This document shows, in pieces, positions 47,639-56,122 of a stretch of 63,766 nt of DNA. Positions within the stretch are counted from its first letter, which is position 1. Each line of letters begins with the position of its first letter. The notes beneath the pieces are model-generated. The model saw nothing but the letters and a program-made list of their open reading frames with translations. It made no database searches and was not told the DNA's origin. This DNA is from an uncultured Alistipes sp. (GTDB taxonomy: Bacteria; Bacteroidota; Bacteroidia; Bacteroidales; Rikenellaceae), in contig UQDC01000014.1 in NCBI GenBank assembly GCA_900539755.1, positions 1 to 63,766 on the forward strand. Direction: 5' to 3'. The translations under genes and the position numbers were made by a program.

Positions 47639-47670
47639 GAGAGGCTGCAAAGTCAGCCTCTCTTTTTTTT
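47639..47670 (+). terminator. Terminator of the PiT gene
   Basis: GAGAGGCTG and CAGCCTCTC, 6-base loop, then eight T. Confidence 0.92.
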
Positions 47671-47746
47671 GTTTTAAAATTGTGAAAAAACATAAGGTCA
47701 GAGCAATATTTCCAGTTTTTGAGAGTTCTATATGATGTAGCTTACT

Positions 47747-47777
47747 TTTGCTTTTGGGTAAAAAAAGTATACTTTTG
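47747..47777 (+). promoter_or_regulatory. Promoter of the FKBP lipoprotein operon
   Basis: TTTG (47747-47750), exactly 19 bases, TACTTTTG (47770-47777), 20 bases before the ATG. The TTTG is itself the end of another TACTTTTG (47743-47750), so two starts 27 bases apart are possible. Confidence 0.85.
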
Positions 47778-47797
47778 TGAGCTATTGATATGACACT

Positions 47798-48343
47798 ATG
47801 ATTTTGACCAAGTGGCGTTTTTTTGCACTGTTGATGGCGACGGTATTGATGACTGTCGGCTGTTCTCAAGAAGATGATAACGAAGAGACCACACAACGTA
47901 CCTCTATTGTAAATTATCTTCAAGGTCAGCAATACCCCTACACGGAAGTATCCGGTGTGTATCGTTATGTGATCAATGCGGATCGTGCAGATTACGCTTC
48001 GGCTCCAATATTGGAATCCTCCGGAACTGCAATTATTGATTTTGCAGTCTATTCGTTTTCAACGGGTTTGGGTCAGTTGTATTACACGAATCGCAAAGAT
48101 TTGGTCGATGAGGAGTATTTGCCTGATTTGGAGCAGTATTGGCCTTTTGCCCCTCAAGAGGTATCATTAGGTGATTCGCGCCTGATTAAAGGGGTTCGGC
48201 TCGGATTGGCAGGTTGTCATGAAGGAGATTCGGTACAACTCTTTTTGGTTTCGTCACTTGGTTATGGCGATAAACCGTGGGGAGTGGTGCCTGCAAATAC
48301 CCCATTGGTGTGGGATATCGTTGTGAAACAAGTTGTTAAATAA
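47798..48343 (+). CDS. FKBP-type peptidyl-prolyl isomerase-like lipoprotein
   Basis: 181-residue lipoprotein: lipobox with C22, followed by SQEDDNEE, an acidic stretch like the lipoprotein export signals that place Bacteroidota lipoproteins on the cell surface. The C-terminal half has the FKBP pattern LIKGVRLGLAGCHEGDSVQLFLVSSLGYG...VPANTPLVWDIVV. Several active-site aromatics are not obvious, so isomerase activity is uncertain. A second FKBP lipoprotein gene follows after 5 bases. Confidence 0.85.
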   Translation: MILTKWRFFALLMATVLMTVGCSQEDDNEETTQRTSIVNYLQGQQYPYTEVSGVYRYVINADRADYASAPILESSGTAIIDFAVYSFSTGLGQLYYTNRKDLVDEEYLPDLEQYWPFAPQEVSLGDSRLIKGVRLGLAGCHEGDSVQLFLVSSLGYGDKPWGVVPANTPLVWDIVVKQVVK

Positions 48344-48348
48344 CCAAT

Positions 48349-49860
48349 ATGAGAAAAGGATTTTTCGCTTGTGCTATTGCGACAGTAGTAAGTATGTTTG
48401 CCACCTCTTGTGCCAAAGTAGAGGAGGAGACGATTGAAGATAAGCGCGAGCGCTCTTTCGAAGCGTGGGTGGCAAAAAATGCTCCCAATGCAGAAAAAAT
48501 CGAGGGAGGGGTATATATCGAAAAACTGTATGAATCTACCCAGGCCGGTGCTTTGACCCCCAGTGGTGATGGCGAAGATGATTTTGAATGGGTGATGATT
48601 AACTATACGGGACGAGAGATGACTACGGGGAATGTCTTCGTGACTCGTGACCCTGATATCGCAAAGCACCAAGGAACTTTTACCAATTATACCCACTATA
48701 CTGCGGAATATGTTCCGTATACTCCTTATAATGCGCTTTATTATTCCTCAAATGTAGATATGATCATGGGCAATTTTTTGGCTCTTGGTCAGATGAAAGA
48801 AGGTGATAAATACCGTGTATATATCCCGTCATCATTAGCGTACGGATCTTCAGGATATAGTTATGAAAGTTCGGGCTATGAAGGACAAAATGCATTAGGC
48901 GGTGATTTGCCGGTTATTATGGATTTGGAGTTGGTTAAAGTGGTTAAAGATCCCAGTAAATATGAGGCTTCGTTAGTGCAAAACTATGCGGTTACGCAAA
49001 TGAAATTGAATCTTTCAGATACGATTCGTACCAATTTGTATTGTAAGCATATTTCGTATGGTAAGGAGTTGCGAGATACCGTTAAAAAAGATGAAACGAT
49101 CTCTATCTATTATGTAGGACGTTTTATGGACGGTTTCGTTTTTGATACCAATATTAAAGATACCGCTGAGAAATATAATTTGGCCCAGTATTATGAAGAT
49201 GATCATTATGAGGTAATGACAGTTGACGTAGGCACGTCAGAAGAAGATGAGAATGAAGATGCATCTTCTTCATCAGATGAAAATTCAGTTGTAGTTGGAT
49301 TGGATGCAGCTTTGTTGAAGATGTTGTATGGTGAATCATCTCAGATTATTTTCACTTCGACTTACGGTTATGGCGAGTCGGGTCAATTTCCCACTTATTC
49401 CAATTCAAGCGGTACTGTAGTAGCTTCACCGGTTATTCCCCCTTATACTCCGTTAATATTTGATGTAACAGTTGCTCCTAAATATGGTGATGGATCTAAA
49501 CAATTCCCATACACATTTCATGCAATTACAGAGCGTTTGGGTGAAATTGATGGTGTATGGGTAGAAGGTTACGTTGCTGGTGTCGCTTTGGGTGATGATT
49601 ATACATCATTATGTGATACATTGACCACCATTGTAGAATCAGGAGTAAAAACTAACCTTATGCTAAGTGATGGAACTTATGAAGTGAAGCCAGAAGAGTG
49701 TTTTACGGTCAAACTCCCAGAAGGAGAAATTAGGGATGCACTTAATGTGCCTGATAATGAGGGAACTGTTTTCCGGCAAAAGGTTAAACTATATGGTAAC
49801 CTCCGTCAATATCTAGGCACGTATGGTATCGTTGATATTACAGATTATTCTTTTGAATAG
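48349..49860 (+). CDS. Lipoprotein with two FKBP domains and a C-terminal OB-fold-like domain
   Basis: 503-residue lipoprotein with lipobox C21. The first FKBP domain ends near residue 210 (GDKYRVYIPSSLAYG...LPVIMDLELVKV). A second (about 215-375) has ISIYYVGRFMDGFVFDT, an acidic 18-residue insertion (DENEDASSSSDEN) and IPPYTPLIFDVTV. Residues about 385-503 (VWVEGYVAGVALG...YGIVDITDYSFE) resemble DUF6359, an OB-fold-like domain of secreted Bacteroidota proteins. The stalked arrangement suggests an envelope folding factor or binding protein. Followed by a terminator. Confidence 0.82.
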   Translation: MRKGFFACAIATVVSMFATSCAKVEEETIEDKRERSFEAWVAKNAPNAEKIEGGVYIEKLYESTQAGALTPSGDGEDDFEWVMINYTGREMTTGNVFVTRDPDIAKHQGTFTNYTHYTAEYVPYTPYNALYYSSNVDMIMGNFLALGQMKEGDKYRVYIPSSLAYGSSGYSYESSGYEGQNALGGDLPVIMDLELVKVVKDPSKYEASLVQNYAVTQMKLNLSDTIRTNLYCKHISYGKELRDTVKKDETISIYYVGRFMDGFVFDTNIKDTAEKYNLAQYYEDDHYEVMTVDVGTSEEDENEDASSSSDENSVVVGLDAALLKMLYGESSQIIFTSTYGYGESGQFPTYSNSSGTVVASPVIPPYTPLIFDVTVAPKYGDGSKQFPYTFHAITERLGEIDGVWVEGYVAGVALGDDYTSLCDTLTTIVESGVKTNLMLSDGTYEVKPEECFTVKLPEGEIRDALNVPDNEGTVFRQKVKLYGNLRQYLGTYGIVDITDYSFE

Positions 49861-49882
49861 CTTTTATACAATACTTTGTCGT

Positions 49883-49920
49883 AAAAACGGAGACGCAGAT
49901 TTTTTCGTCTCCGTTTTTTT
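49883..49920 (+). terminator. Terminator of the FKBP operon
   Basis: AAAAACGGAGACG and CGTCTCCGTTTTT, then more T. Confidence 0.9.
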
Positions 49921-50103
49921 ATTGAAAGTAATGTGTTTGTGTAATTTGAAATAGATTATTGAATATACATGTAGAGATCAAATGATGTTAAATTGTGTAT
50001 CTTACCCTACGAATTTTGTGAATGCGATTATGTAATGAATTAAGATGAATGTCTGATTATCATAGTTTCATGAAATTGGATAGCGGCGCAATGTGATAAA
50101 ATT

Positions 50104-51015
50104 ATGGCGAATCCCTATTTTTCATTCAAACAATTTACGGTGTGGCAGGAGCATGCAGCTATGCGTGTAGGTACCGATGGAGTGTTGTTAGGTGCTTGGT
50201 GTGATTTGGCTTCAGATGTATCTGCCGTCATACCGGATGAATCTACTGACAGGAGACAGCCTGAAAATGTTTGCCCTGCCGATCCATCTCAGATTTTAGA
50301 TAGTTCCAATAGAGATCAAACCGTATGGGATGATCATGTGCAAGATGAAAGGGAAAAATCGGTCTGCGGAGCACAAAATGGGGCAGATGCAGAGACAAAA
50401 AAGGTTGGTCGGGTATTGGATATTGGAAGTGGCACAGGGGTAATTGCATTAATGGTAGCCCAACGTACATCTAACGCACAAATTGATGCCGTGGAGCCAG
50501 ATTCAGGGAGTTGTGAGGATGCCTTGCGCAATTTTGCTGAATCCCCATGGGCCGATCGGTTGCATTTACATGGTGTTACGTTACAGGAGTATGTGTCCTG
50601 TTATGCAGAAAAGGTGCAATATGATCTTATCGTGTCCAATCCGCCCTATTTTGTCGATTCGTTGAAGGCTCCCGATCCAGTCCGAAATGCGGTTAGACAT
50701 GCCGTTTCTTTGCCCTTTGAGGAGTTATTGGATGGAGTGAAGGCATTATTGGCCGAACATGGACGTTTCGCAGTGATTTTGCCGGTAACAGAAGGTGTGT
50801 TATTGGAAAAGTTGGCTTTGGAGCGTAGTTTGCATTGTGTACGGAAATGTTTGGTACAGACTAAACCAGGAGTGCCTCCTAAACGGGTAATGATGGAGTT
50901 TGGGCGTAAATCTGTGCCTTTGCGTAGCGATTTGCTGATCATGGAGACCGAACGGCAACAGGAATTTACTGAAGAGTATCGGAGGTTGACTCGTGATTTT
51001 TACCTGAAATTCTAA
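50104..51015 (+). CDS. trmN6: tRNA1(Val) (adenine(37)-N6)-methyltransferase TrmN6, with insertion
   Basis: 303-residue class I methyltransferase; relatives are about 235-250 residues. Start NPYFSFKQFTVWQEHAAMRVGTDGVLLGAW is family-typical. The SAM motif LDIGSGTGVIAL is at 105-116, and the N6-adenine motif NPPY lies near residue 182. Residues about 38-100, between the start block and the SAM motif, are an Asp/Gln/Ser-rich insertion not seen in the family. The active-site parts are intact. Confidence 0.88.
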   Translation: MANPYFSFKQFTVWQEHAAMRVGTDGVLLGAWCDLASDVSAVIPDESTDRRQPENVCPADPSQILDSSNRDQTVWDDHVQDEREKSVCGAQNGADAETKKVGRVLDIGSGTGVIALMVAQRTSNAQIDAVEPDSGSCEDALRNFAESPWADRLHLHGVTLQEYVSCYAEKVQYDLIVSNPPYFVDSLKAPDPVRNAVRHAVSLPFEELLDGVKALLAEHGRFAVILPVTEGVLLEKLALERSLHCVRKCLVQTKPGVPPKRVMMEFGRKSVPLRSDLLIMETERQQEFTEEYRRLTRDFYLKF

Positions 51016-51036
51016 GCAAGTGTTTTAAATTTTAAT

Positions 51037-51044
51037 TAGCTTTG
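51037..51044 (+). promoter_or_regulatory. -7 element of the DUF4831 gene
   Basis: TAGCTTTG matches TAnnTTTG, 53 bases before the ATG. No good TTTG upstream. Confidence 0.45.
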
Positions 51045-51097
51045 TTATTGAGTTTTCAGTTGTTCAACTTACAAGCTTATCATAATATTGTGATCAT

Positions 51098-52141
51098 ATG
51101 AAACAGATTCTGATTCCATTGTGTCTGCTGGCAATGACGGCAGTCGGCGTGCAGGCTCAGGTCAAGGCTACCAAAGGGGTAGTGGTGGGCAGTAGCAACT
51201 CCGTAGTTTATGCTTTACCCCGTACGACGCTGAAGGTAACCGTGGTGGTTGAAAAAGAGAGTATTCGCAAAGGCCCTTATGCGCGTTATGCACAAAAATA
51301 TCTTGGTGTGATGGCGCCGCTGGCCGATAAGGATATCTATACGATTGTAGGTGGAAAGATTGGTTATGCTCAGGAGGCCGATCCCAATGAGGTTTACACG
51401 TTGGAAAATCCCGACAAAAGCCCGATGCAGCTTTATACTCCTTCGGTTGAGGGATTTTTGGCGGCACCTTTGGATGGTGCAGCGCCGATGCCATCGGCCT
51501 TTAAACCTGCTGCACCCGTAGGCCCCGCTGCACCTGCGCATAAAGCTATGGGCAAAGGTAAAGTAAAAGTTTTGTCACAAATCGATAGCGATACCAGCTT
51601 GGTCAAAGTACAGGTCGATCGTCGCAGTACAGTTGAGCAGAGCCCCGAATCAGCAGCGCTCGATGCAGCCAACATGATTTTTATGATTCGTAAAAATCGG
51701 ATGGAGTTGATCAGCGGTAATGCGGGCGAGAATGTATTCGGACAGGGACTCAAAGCTGCTTTGGATGAATTGAATCGTCTGGAAGAGGAGTATTTGGCTC
51801 TTTTCCTTGGCAAACAGTTCAAACAGACTATCGTTCGTGAGTATGACGTAGTTCCCGAAGCCGGTAAAACTTCTGCTGTCGTATGTCGTTTCACTGAGTT
51901 TGGAGGGCTGCTCCCATCATCGGATCTCTCGGGTCGTCCTATTTTGGTCGAGATGACTCCAGAAATGAAGGTACAGGGCAGTTCAATGAGCGAAGCCAAA
52001 GGGAAAAGCATGATCTATTATCGTGTAGCGGATATTGCCAATTGCCGCTTGCTGGATGGTAACCGTGAAATTGCACAGAATCGTGTGCCGGTTTATCAAT
52101 TTGGTGAGGTGATGCAGATTCCGGTTCCGGCATTGAAATAA
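51098..52141 (+). CDS. DUF4831 family secreted protein
   Basis: 347-residue protein with a signal peptide (MKQILIPLCLLAMTAVGVQA). The family block VVYALPRTTLKVTVVVEKESIRKGPYARYAQKYLG is at 37-70. A Pro/Ala-rich linker (124-155) separates it from the C-terminal half, where LISGNAGENVFGQGLKAALDELNRLEEEYLALFLG is typical. Periplasmic or surface protein of unknown function, found across Bacteroidales. Confidence 0.88.
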   Translation: MKQILIPLCLLAMTAVGVQAQVKATKGVVVGSSNSVVYALPRTTLKVTVVVEKESIRKGPYARYAQKYLGVMAPLADKDIYTIVGGKIGYAQEADPNEVYTLENPDKSPMQLYTPSVEGFLAAPLDGAAPMPSAFKPAAPVGPAAPAHKAMGKGKVKVLSQIDSDTSLVKVQVDRRSTVEQSPESAALDAANMIFMIRKNRMELISGNAGENVFGQGLKAALDELNRLEEEYLALFLGKQFKQTIVREYDVVPEAGKTSAVVCRFTEFGGLLPSSDLSGRPILVEMTPEMKVQGSSMSEAKGKSMIYYRVADIANCRLLDGNREIAQNRVPVYQFGEVMQIPVPALK

Positions 52142-52156
52142 TTAATTTGGTAAAGT

Positions 52157-52825
52157 ATGGATAATACGGCTTTGATGCTTCAGCTGTTGAAGCGTCTGAA
52201 GGTCGAAATGAACGGTGCGGTAACCGGAGCCATGCAGGAGCGGGGGATTGTCTATCCGCTCAATTATGGAGTTTCGGTACCGACCATCCGTGATATTGCA
52301 AGAGAGTATGGTCCCAACCACTCTCTTGCATTGCTTTTGTATCAGCAGCAGGTGCGTGAATTGAAATTGGCTGCGCTGTTTGTGGATGATCCGACCAGTG
52401 TCACCATAGGACAGGTTGAGGAGTGGAGTCGGGATTTTACCAATCCGGAGATCGTCGAGTTGACAGTGATGTATCTCTTTTCGCGTGCTACAGCCGCTGT
52501 TGATAAGATTGCGGATTGGCTGGCTTCAAACGACCTTTATTTGCAATACGCGGGACTGTTGATGCTGTTACGTGTGGCGTGTGGCCCGTTGTGCGAGGAG
52601 ACTCGAACCAAGATGTTGCTGCAACGAGCTGATCAAATGTTATCGGAGCATGAGCTCAAACCGTTGTTGATTCGTGGGGCAGTAAATGCCTTCAGTCGGT
52701 GTGCAATGCTTTCGAGTGAGATGCAAAACGTTGTGACCGACATCGCTAAACGATATGCGGATTCCCAATCACCCCAGTTGCGCGAACTCTCATCTGAAGT
52801 GATGAGTATGTTACCGGTGGAGTAG
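52157..52825 (+). CDS. DNA alkylation repair (AlkD-like, HEAT-repeat) family protein
   Basis: 222-residue all-helical protein. LKVEMNGAVTGAMQERGIVYPLNYGVSVPTIRDIAREYG and YQQQVRELKLAALFVDDP match the Bacteroidota branch annotated as DNA alkylation repair enzymes. AlkD removes alkylated bases by a HEAT-repeat clamp. Whether catalytic residues are kept in this branch is unclear. Follows the DUF4831 gene by 15 bases. Confidence 0.75.
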   Translation: MDNTALMLQLLKRLKVEMNGAVTGAMQERGIVYPLNYGVSVPTIRDIAREYGPNHSLALLLYQQQVRELKLAALFVDDPTSVTIGQVEEWSRDFTNPEIVELTVMYLFSRATAAVDKIADWLASNDLYLQYAGLLMLLRVACGPLCEETRTKMLLQRADQMLSEHELKPLLIRGAVNAFSRCAMLSSEMQNVVTDIAKRYADSQSPQLRELSSEVMSMLPVE

Positions 52826-52892
52826 TGTGTTGTGACTCCGGAGATGATGGCTCAAGAAAATTTCAAGGCGTATTAACACTGTTATAATAAAT

Positions 52893-52930
52893 GAACCAAC
52901 CCGAAGAGTTTTGCATCTTCGGGTTGGTTC
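52893..52930 (+). terminator. Terminator of the DUF4831-AlkD-like operon
   Basis: GAACCAACCCGAAGA and TCTTCGGGTTGGTTC, a 15-bp stem, followed by GTTTTAA. Confidence 0.85.
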
Positions 52931-53072
52931 GTTTTAATGAGTTGACGGTCTGGATATACAGCTATCGTGAGAATCGGTTATCAATCCTGCACCTTAGTTG
53001 ATAGGTGTCAATAGGATATGGCTATTCAATAGATTATATAACTTTCAGATTGGATGGTTTTTTTATAGAGGG

Positions 53073-53881
53073 TTAACGTCCGAAAACAATACCGATGATC
53101 AAATTGATCGCATTTAAACTTTCCCTATGCTCCAAGTCGTAGGTCTTTCCGCCAGCTTTCAAAGTGCCGATTGTAGCGGTGGATACGTTAAGATTGAACA
53201 TGAGTGCGGCAGCTTTGCTGATACCGATTTCGTATCCGATCTCTGTGGTGGATCCGAATGAACCTCCTGTGACGGTATTGAGCCTGGAGCTCCACACCTG
53301 CCCTTTGTAGGTAGTGTATCCCAGTCCCACTCCGAGTATCACAGCACTGTTTTTGGAGCGATTGTAAAAGCGAATGAGTAGTTTGGGACCCATATCCAAC
53401 TGCTAACATCAGCTTCGCTGTATTGTCTGTAATTGGCGAACGCTCCCAGACCGATGTAATCGTTAAAGAAACCAGCCAGATCACCATTAATGGTAAATCC
53501 GTGTCTGTAGCTGCTGGTTGCACCCTCTGCCAATTTCCCCAAACGTGAGCTGTAACCACCAGAAATGGCAAACCGTACGCCATCTTTTGCACGCTTTTTT
53601 TTCTTTGGGGATTGAATGTTGGTTTGGGGAGAATCGAGACTAGTGCCTACTAAATCGCCATTTCCAAAATAGCCGGGGGTAATGGTTTGAATGGTGTCTT
53701 TTGAAACGTAGGAACTGACTGAGGTGCCATCCGGTTGAAGAGTGGAAATGAAAATCTGTTGGTCCGTTTGCGATAAAATTTTGCATCGCAACGTATCCCC
53801 TTTGGCGGTGACGAGCAGATCTTGTCCGAAACTGTTGGTGAATAGCCCTAATGCAAAGGCAATGAATAGGAGGTGTTTCAT
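53073..53881 (-). pseudogene. Frameshifted outer-membrane barrel gene (paralogue 1 of 3)
   Basis: The 5' part (53881 to about 53400) encodes a signal peptide and TAKGDTLRCKILSQTDQQIFISTLQPDGTS, then YIGLGAFANYRQY. The 3' part continues in another frame (MGPKLLIRFYNRSKN...INLIIGIVFGR). Compared with the intact paralogue at 54185-55003, restoring one base near 53398-53400 gives the same residue spacing, so a single-base deletion explains the break. The two halves are otherwise well conserved, so the event is recent or could be reversible. Confidence 0.85.
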
Positions 53882-54184
53882 AGGTTTGTAGTTTTAGGGG
53901 TTAGAATGTCCAATGTGCTATTGAGTGCCAAGGTTACCCAGTTTATCAGATACAGCTTGTTGTGTCATTTTATTACGGTTTTTGTCAATATCGGATTAAT
54001 GATATGTATGAAGTTTTTTCGATTACAATGCTTAATTTGATGTTACGGTGAATGAAATTTGAGGCTTAGAGGTACGTGAGAAAGAAAGGAAGATTTTGAA
54101 GGGAATATTTGAGCACAGTGAACCCTGTGGTTTGTTAGGTGCGCTGTTTTTGTGAGATAGTTTGCCGATGACTTGTACTGGCAT
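53882..54184. other. Spacer between tandem paralogues 1 and 2
   Basis: 303 AT-rich bases without a gene. CAAGGTTA (53929-53936) is a one-mismatch -7 element for paralogue 1 on the minus strand. Confidence 0.4.
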
Positions 54185-55003
54185 TTAACGTCCGAACACA
54201 ATGCCGATATTCAGATTAACCGTAACTAAATACTTCTGATTGATCAGGTCATAATTGTCAGGATGTATTTTCATCTTGTATGTGGAGGTAAATCCTGCGT
54301 TCAGGTTAAACATCAGTGCTAATTTGCTAGTTAGACCAACCTCATAAGCCAAATCGACTGTAGTCCCAAATGTGCCGCAGTGAGCTGTTGAGGACCACAA
54401 GTCCATTTGTAAATAGTTGTAACCAAATCCCCAACCAAAGATGAATGCATTGCTACGCTTGTGATTGAAGGATCGGACGAGGAATTTGGGCCCAACAATT
54501 AGATTGTGAATGTTTTTTTTATTGTAGTGACTGTAATTGGCAAATGCTCCCAACCCTATGTAATCGTTGAAGAAGCCTCCCAAGTCGCCGTTGACAGTAA
54601 AGCCGCTATAGTCACTGAACCCTGTATCATATTCATCAGAGAAGTCCAACAGATGGCTATACCCGGCAGTTAAAGCAAAACGAGCCACTTCTGTTATAGG
54701 ACGTCCATTGGGCCTGTTCCTCTTTCGGATTTGTCTGTTCATTTGTGCTATGGCCGTCTTGTTTGCGATCCTACTATTCATCTCTCCGGTATATTCGGAA
54801 GCGATGGTTCGGATAGTGTCTTTTGAAACGTATGAATTGATGCTGGTCCCGTCTGGCTGGATCGTCGATATAAAAATCAGTTTGTCGGTTTGTGCCAAAA
54901 TTTTGCATCGTATTAAATTTCCTTTAGCTGTAAAGAGTAAGTCTTGTGCCATGCTGTTGGAGAACAGACCTAAAGCGAGTATCAAAAATAGTATCCTTTT
55001 CAT
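54185..55003 (-). CDS. Small outer-membrane barrel protein (intact paralogue 2 of 3)
   Basis: 272 residues with signal peptide (MKRILFLILALGLFSNSMAQ). A short N-terminal domain (LLFTAKGNLIRCKILAQTDKLIFISTIQPDGTS, 21-60) resembles a small strand-rich module that may bind metal or peptide. A basic linker (RKRNRPNGRP) and an eight-strand-like barrel (about 105-272) follow, ending IVFGR. The barrel contains NDYIGLGAFANYSHY and a C-terminal NLNIGIVFGR. Family unknown. It lies between two broken copies. Confidence 0.8.
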   Translation of the reverse strand: MKRILFLILALGLFSNSMAQDLLFTAKGNLIRCKILAQTDKLIFISTIQPDGTSINSYVSKDTIRTIASEYTGEMNSRIANKTAIAQMNRQIRKRNRPNGRPITEVARFALTAGYSHLLDFSDEYDTGFSDYSGFTVNGDLGGFFNDYIGLGAFANYSHYNKKNIHNLIVGPKFLVRSFNHKRSNAFIFGWGFGYNYLQMDLWSSTAHCGTFGTTVDLAYEVGLTSKLALMFNLNAGFTSTYKMKIHPDNYDLINQKYLVTVNLNIGIVFGR

Positions 55004-55319
55004 GATTTGTCGATATTGAACCCTGCTAATGATGCGTTTATGTATTTGCTTTAGTATCAGTGTTATTGGTTGTTCTTAATTTCATAATGGAGTGTTGGGC
55101 CACTTTGATCCCCGGATTCCACCTTTGTCGGTTGAACGGCACTCAGTGAAATTTTACAATTAAGGATTCGCTGTTATGCTGCATTGAATGTAGTGAATTG
55201 TATTGGCAAGTTTGTGGTAGGTGAATGTCCTAGTTTTGAAAAAAGTATTTTGAGGGCGTAGGTTACGGTTAGTTTTGTAAGAATCATCGAGGATAAGCTT
55301 ACAAGGATTGCTATGAGGC
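55004..55319. other. Spacer between tandem paralogues 2 and 3
   Basis: 316 AT-rich bases; no gene, repeat or clear promoter seen. Confidence 0.4.
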
Positions 55320-55912
55320 CTAACGTCCAAAGACAAAACCGATGGATAGATTGACCGCAATCAATGGTCCGTTATTATCAATGTCATATTGTTGGGGGCG
55401 CGTTTTCATATTGCCGACAGAGGAAAACTGGGTATTAAAGTTGAACATGAGTGCAAATGCTCTGTTTTTTAGACCAAGTTCGTAAGCAATCTCCAAAGTG
55501 GTGCAAAAGAGCCACAATAGGCGGTTGCATATTGTATAGTCGTTTGATAATAGTTATAGCCTAATCCCCATCCGAAGATAAAAGCATTGGTGTTAGTATG
55601 ATTGTATCGGACGAGCAGTTTGGGGCCAGCTACCAAATTATGAATGTTATATTTGTTGTAGTGGCTGTAATTGGCAAATACCCCCAATCCGATATACTCA
55701 TTGAAGAATCCCCCAATGTCACCGTTGATGATAATTCCACCCTTGCCATTGAGAACTATGTCAGATTTATCCGAAGAGTCAAATAAATGACTATAACCGA
55801 CACTTAAAGCAAAACGGGCGACCTCTGAGAAAGGATGTCTATTTTTGGGGTGCTTCCCGTTTTGGAGCGGCCTTAAAAAAACAGAACGGGAGCAATAACG
55901 TATAAAACGCAC
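55320..55912 (-). pseudogene. Truncated, frameshifted barrel gene (paralogue 3 of 3)
   Basis: The barrel part is conserved (VARFALSVGYSHLFD...NEYIGLGVFANYSHYNKYNIHNLVAGPKLLVR), then the frame breaks near 55503 and resumes as TLEIAYELGLKNRAFALMF...LSIGFVFGR. One missing base in the codon before ACC ACT explains it. The signal peptide and first domain (about 90 residues) are absent. The upstream boundary adjoins an integrase gene, so the 5' end was probably lost by insertion of that element. Confidence 0.8.
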
Positions 55913-56122
55913 GGAGATAGTGTTTTGACAAGATTGTTTCGGAGGTAAGAAAGCGGTTCAGCCGCATGAAAAGGCAAAGTTCGGAAAGAGTTGCGTTACC
56001 AGATCGTTACCGCAGCTTTTCCCGGACTTCGTTTTTAATGGTTTGTTTTTCAGTTTCTTGCGCCAGATTTCATAACAACAAATAACTCTAACGAACGTAT
56101 TAACAATAAAGTTTTTAGAGTT

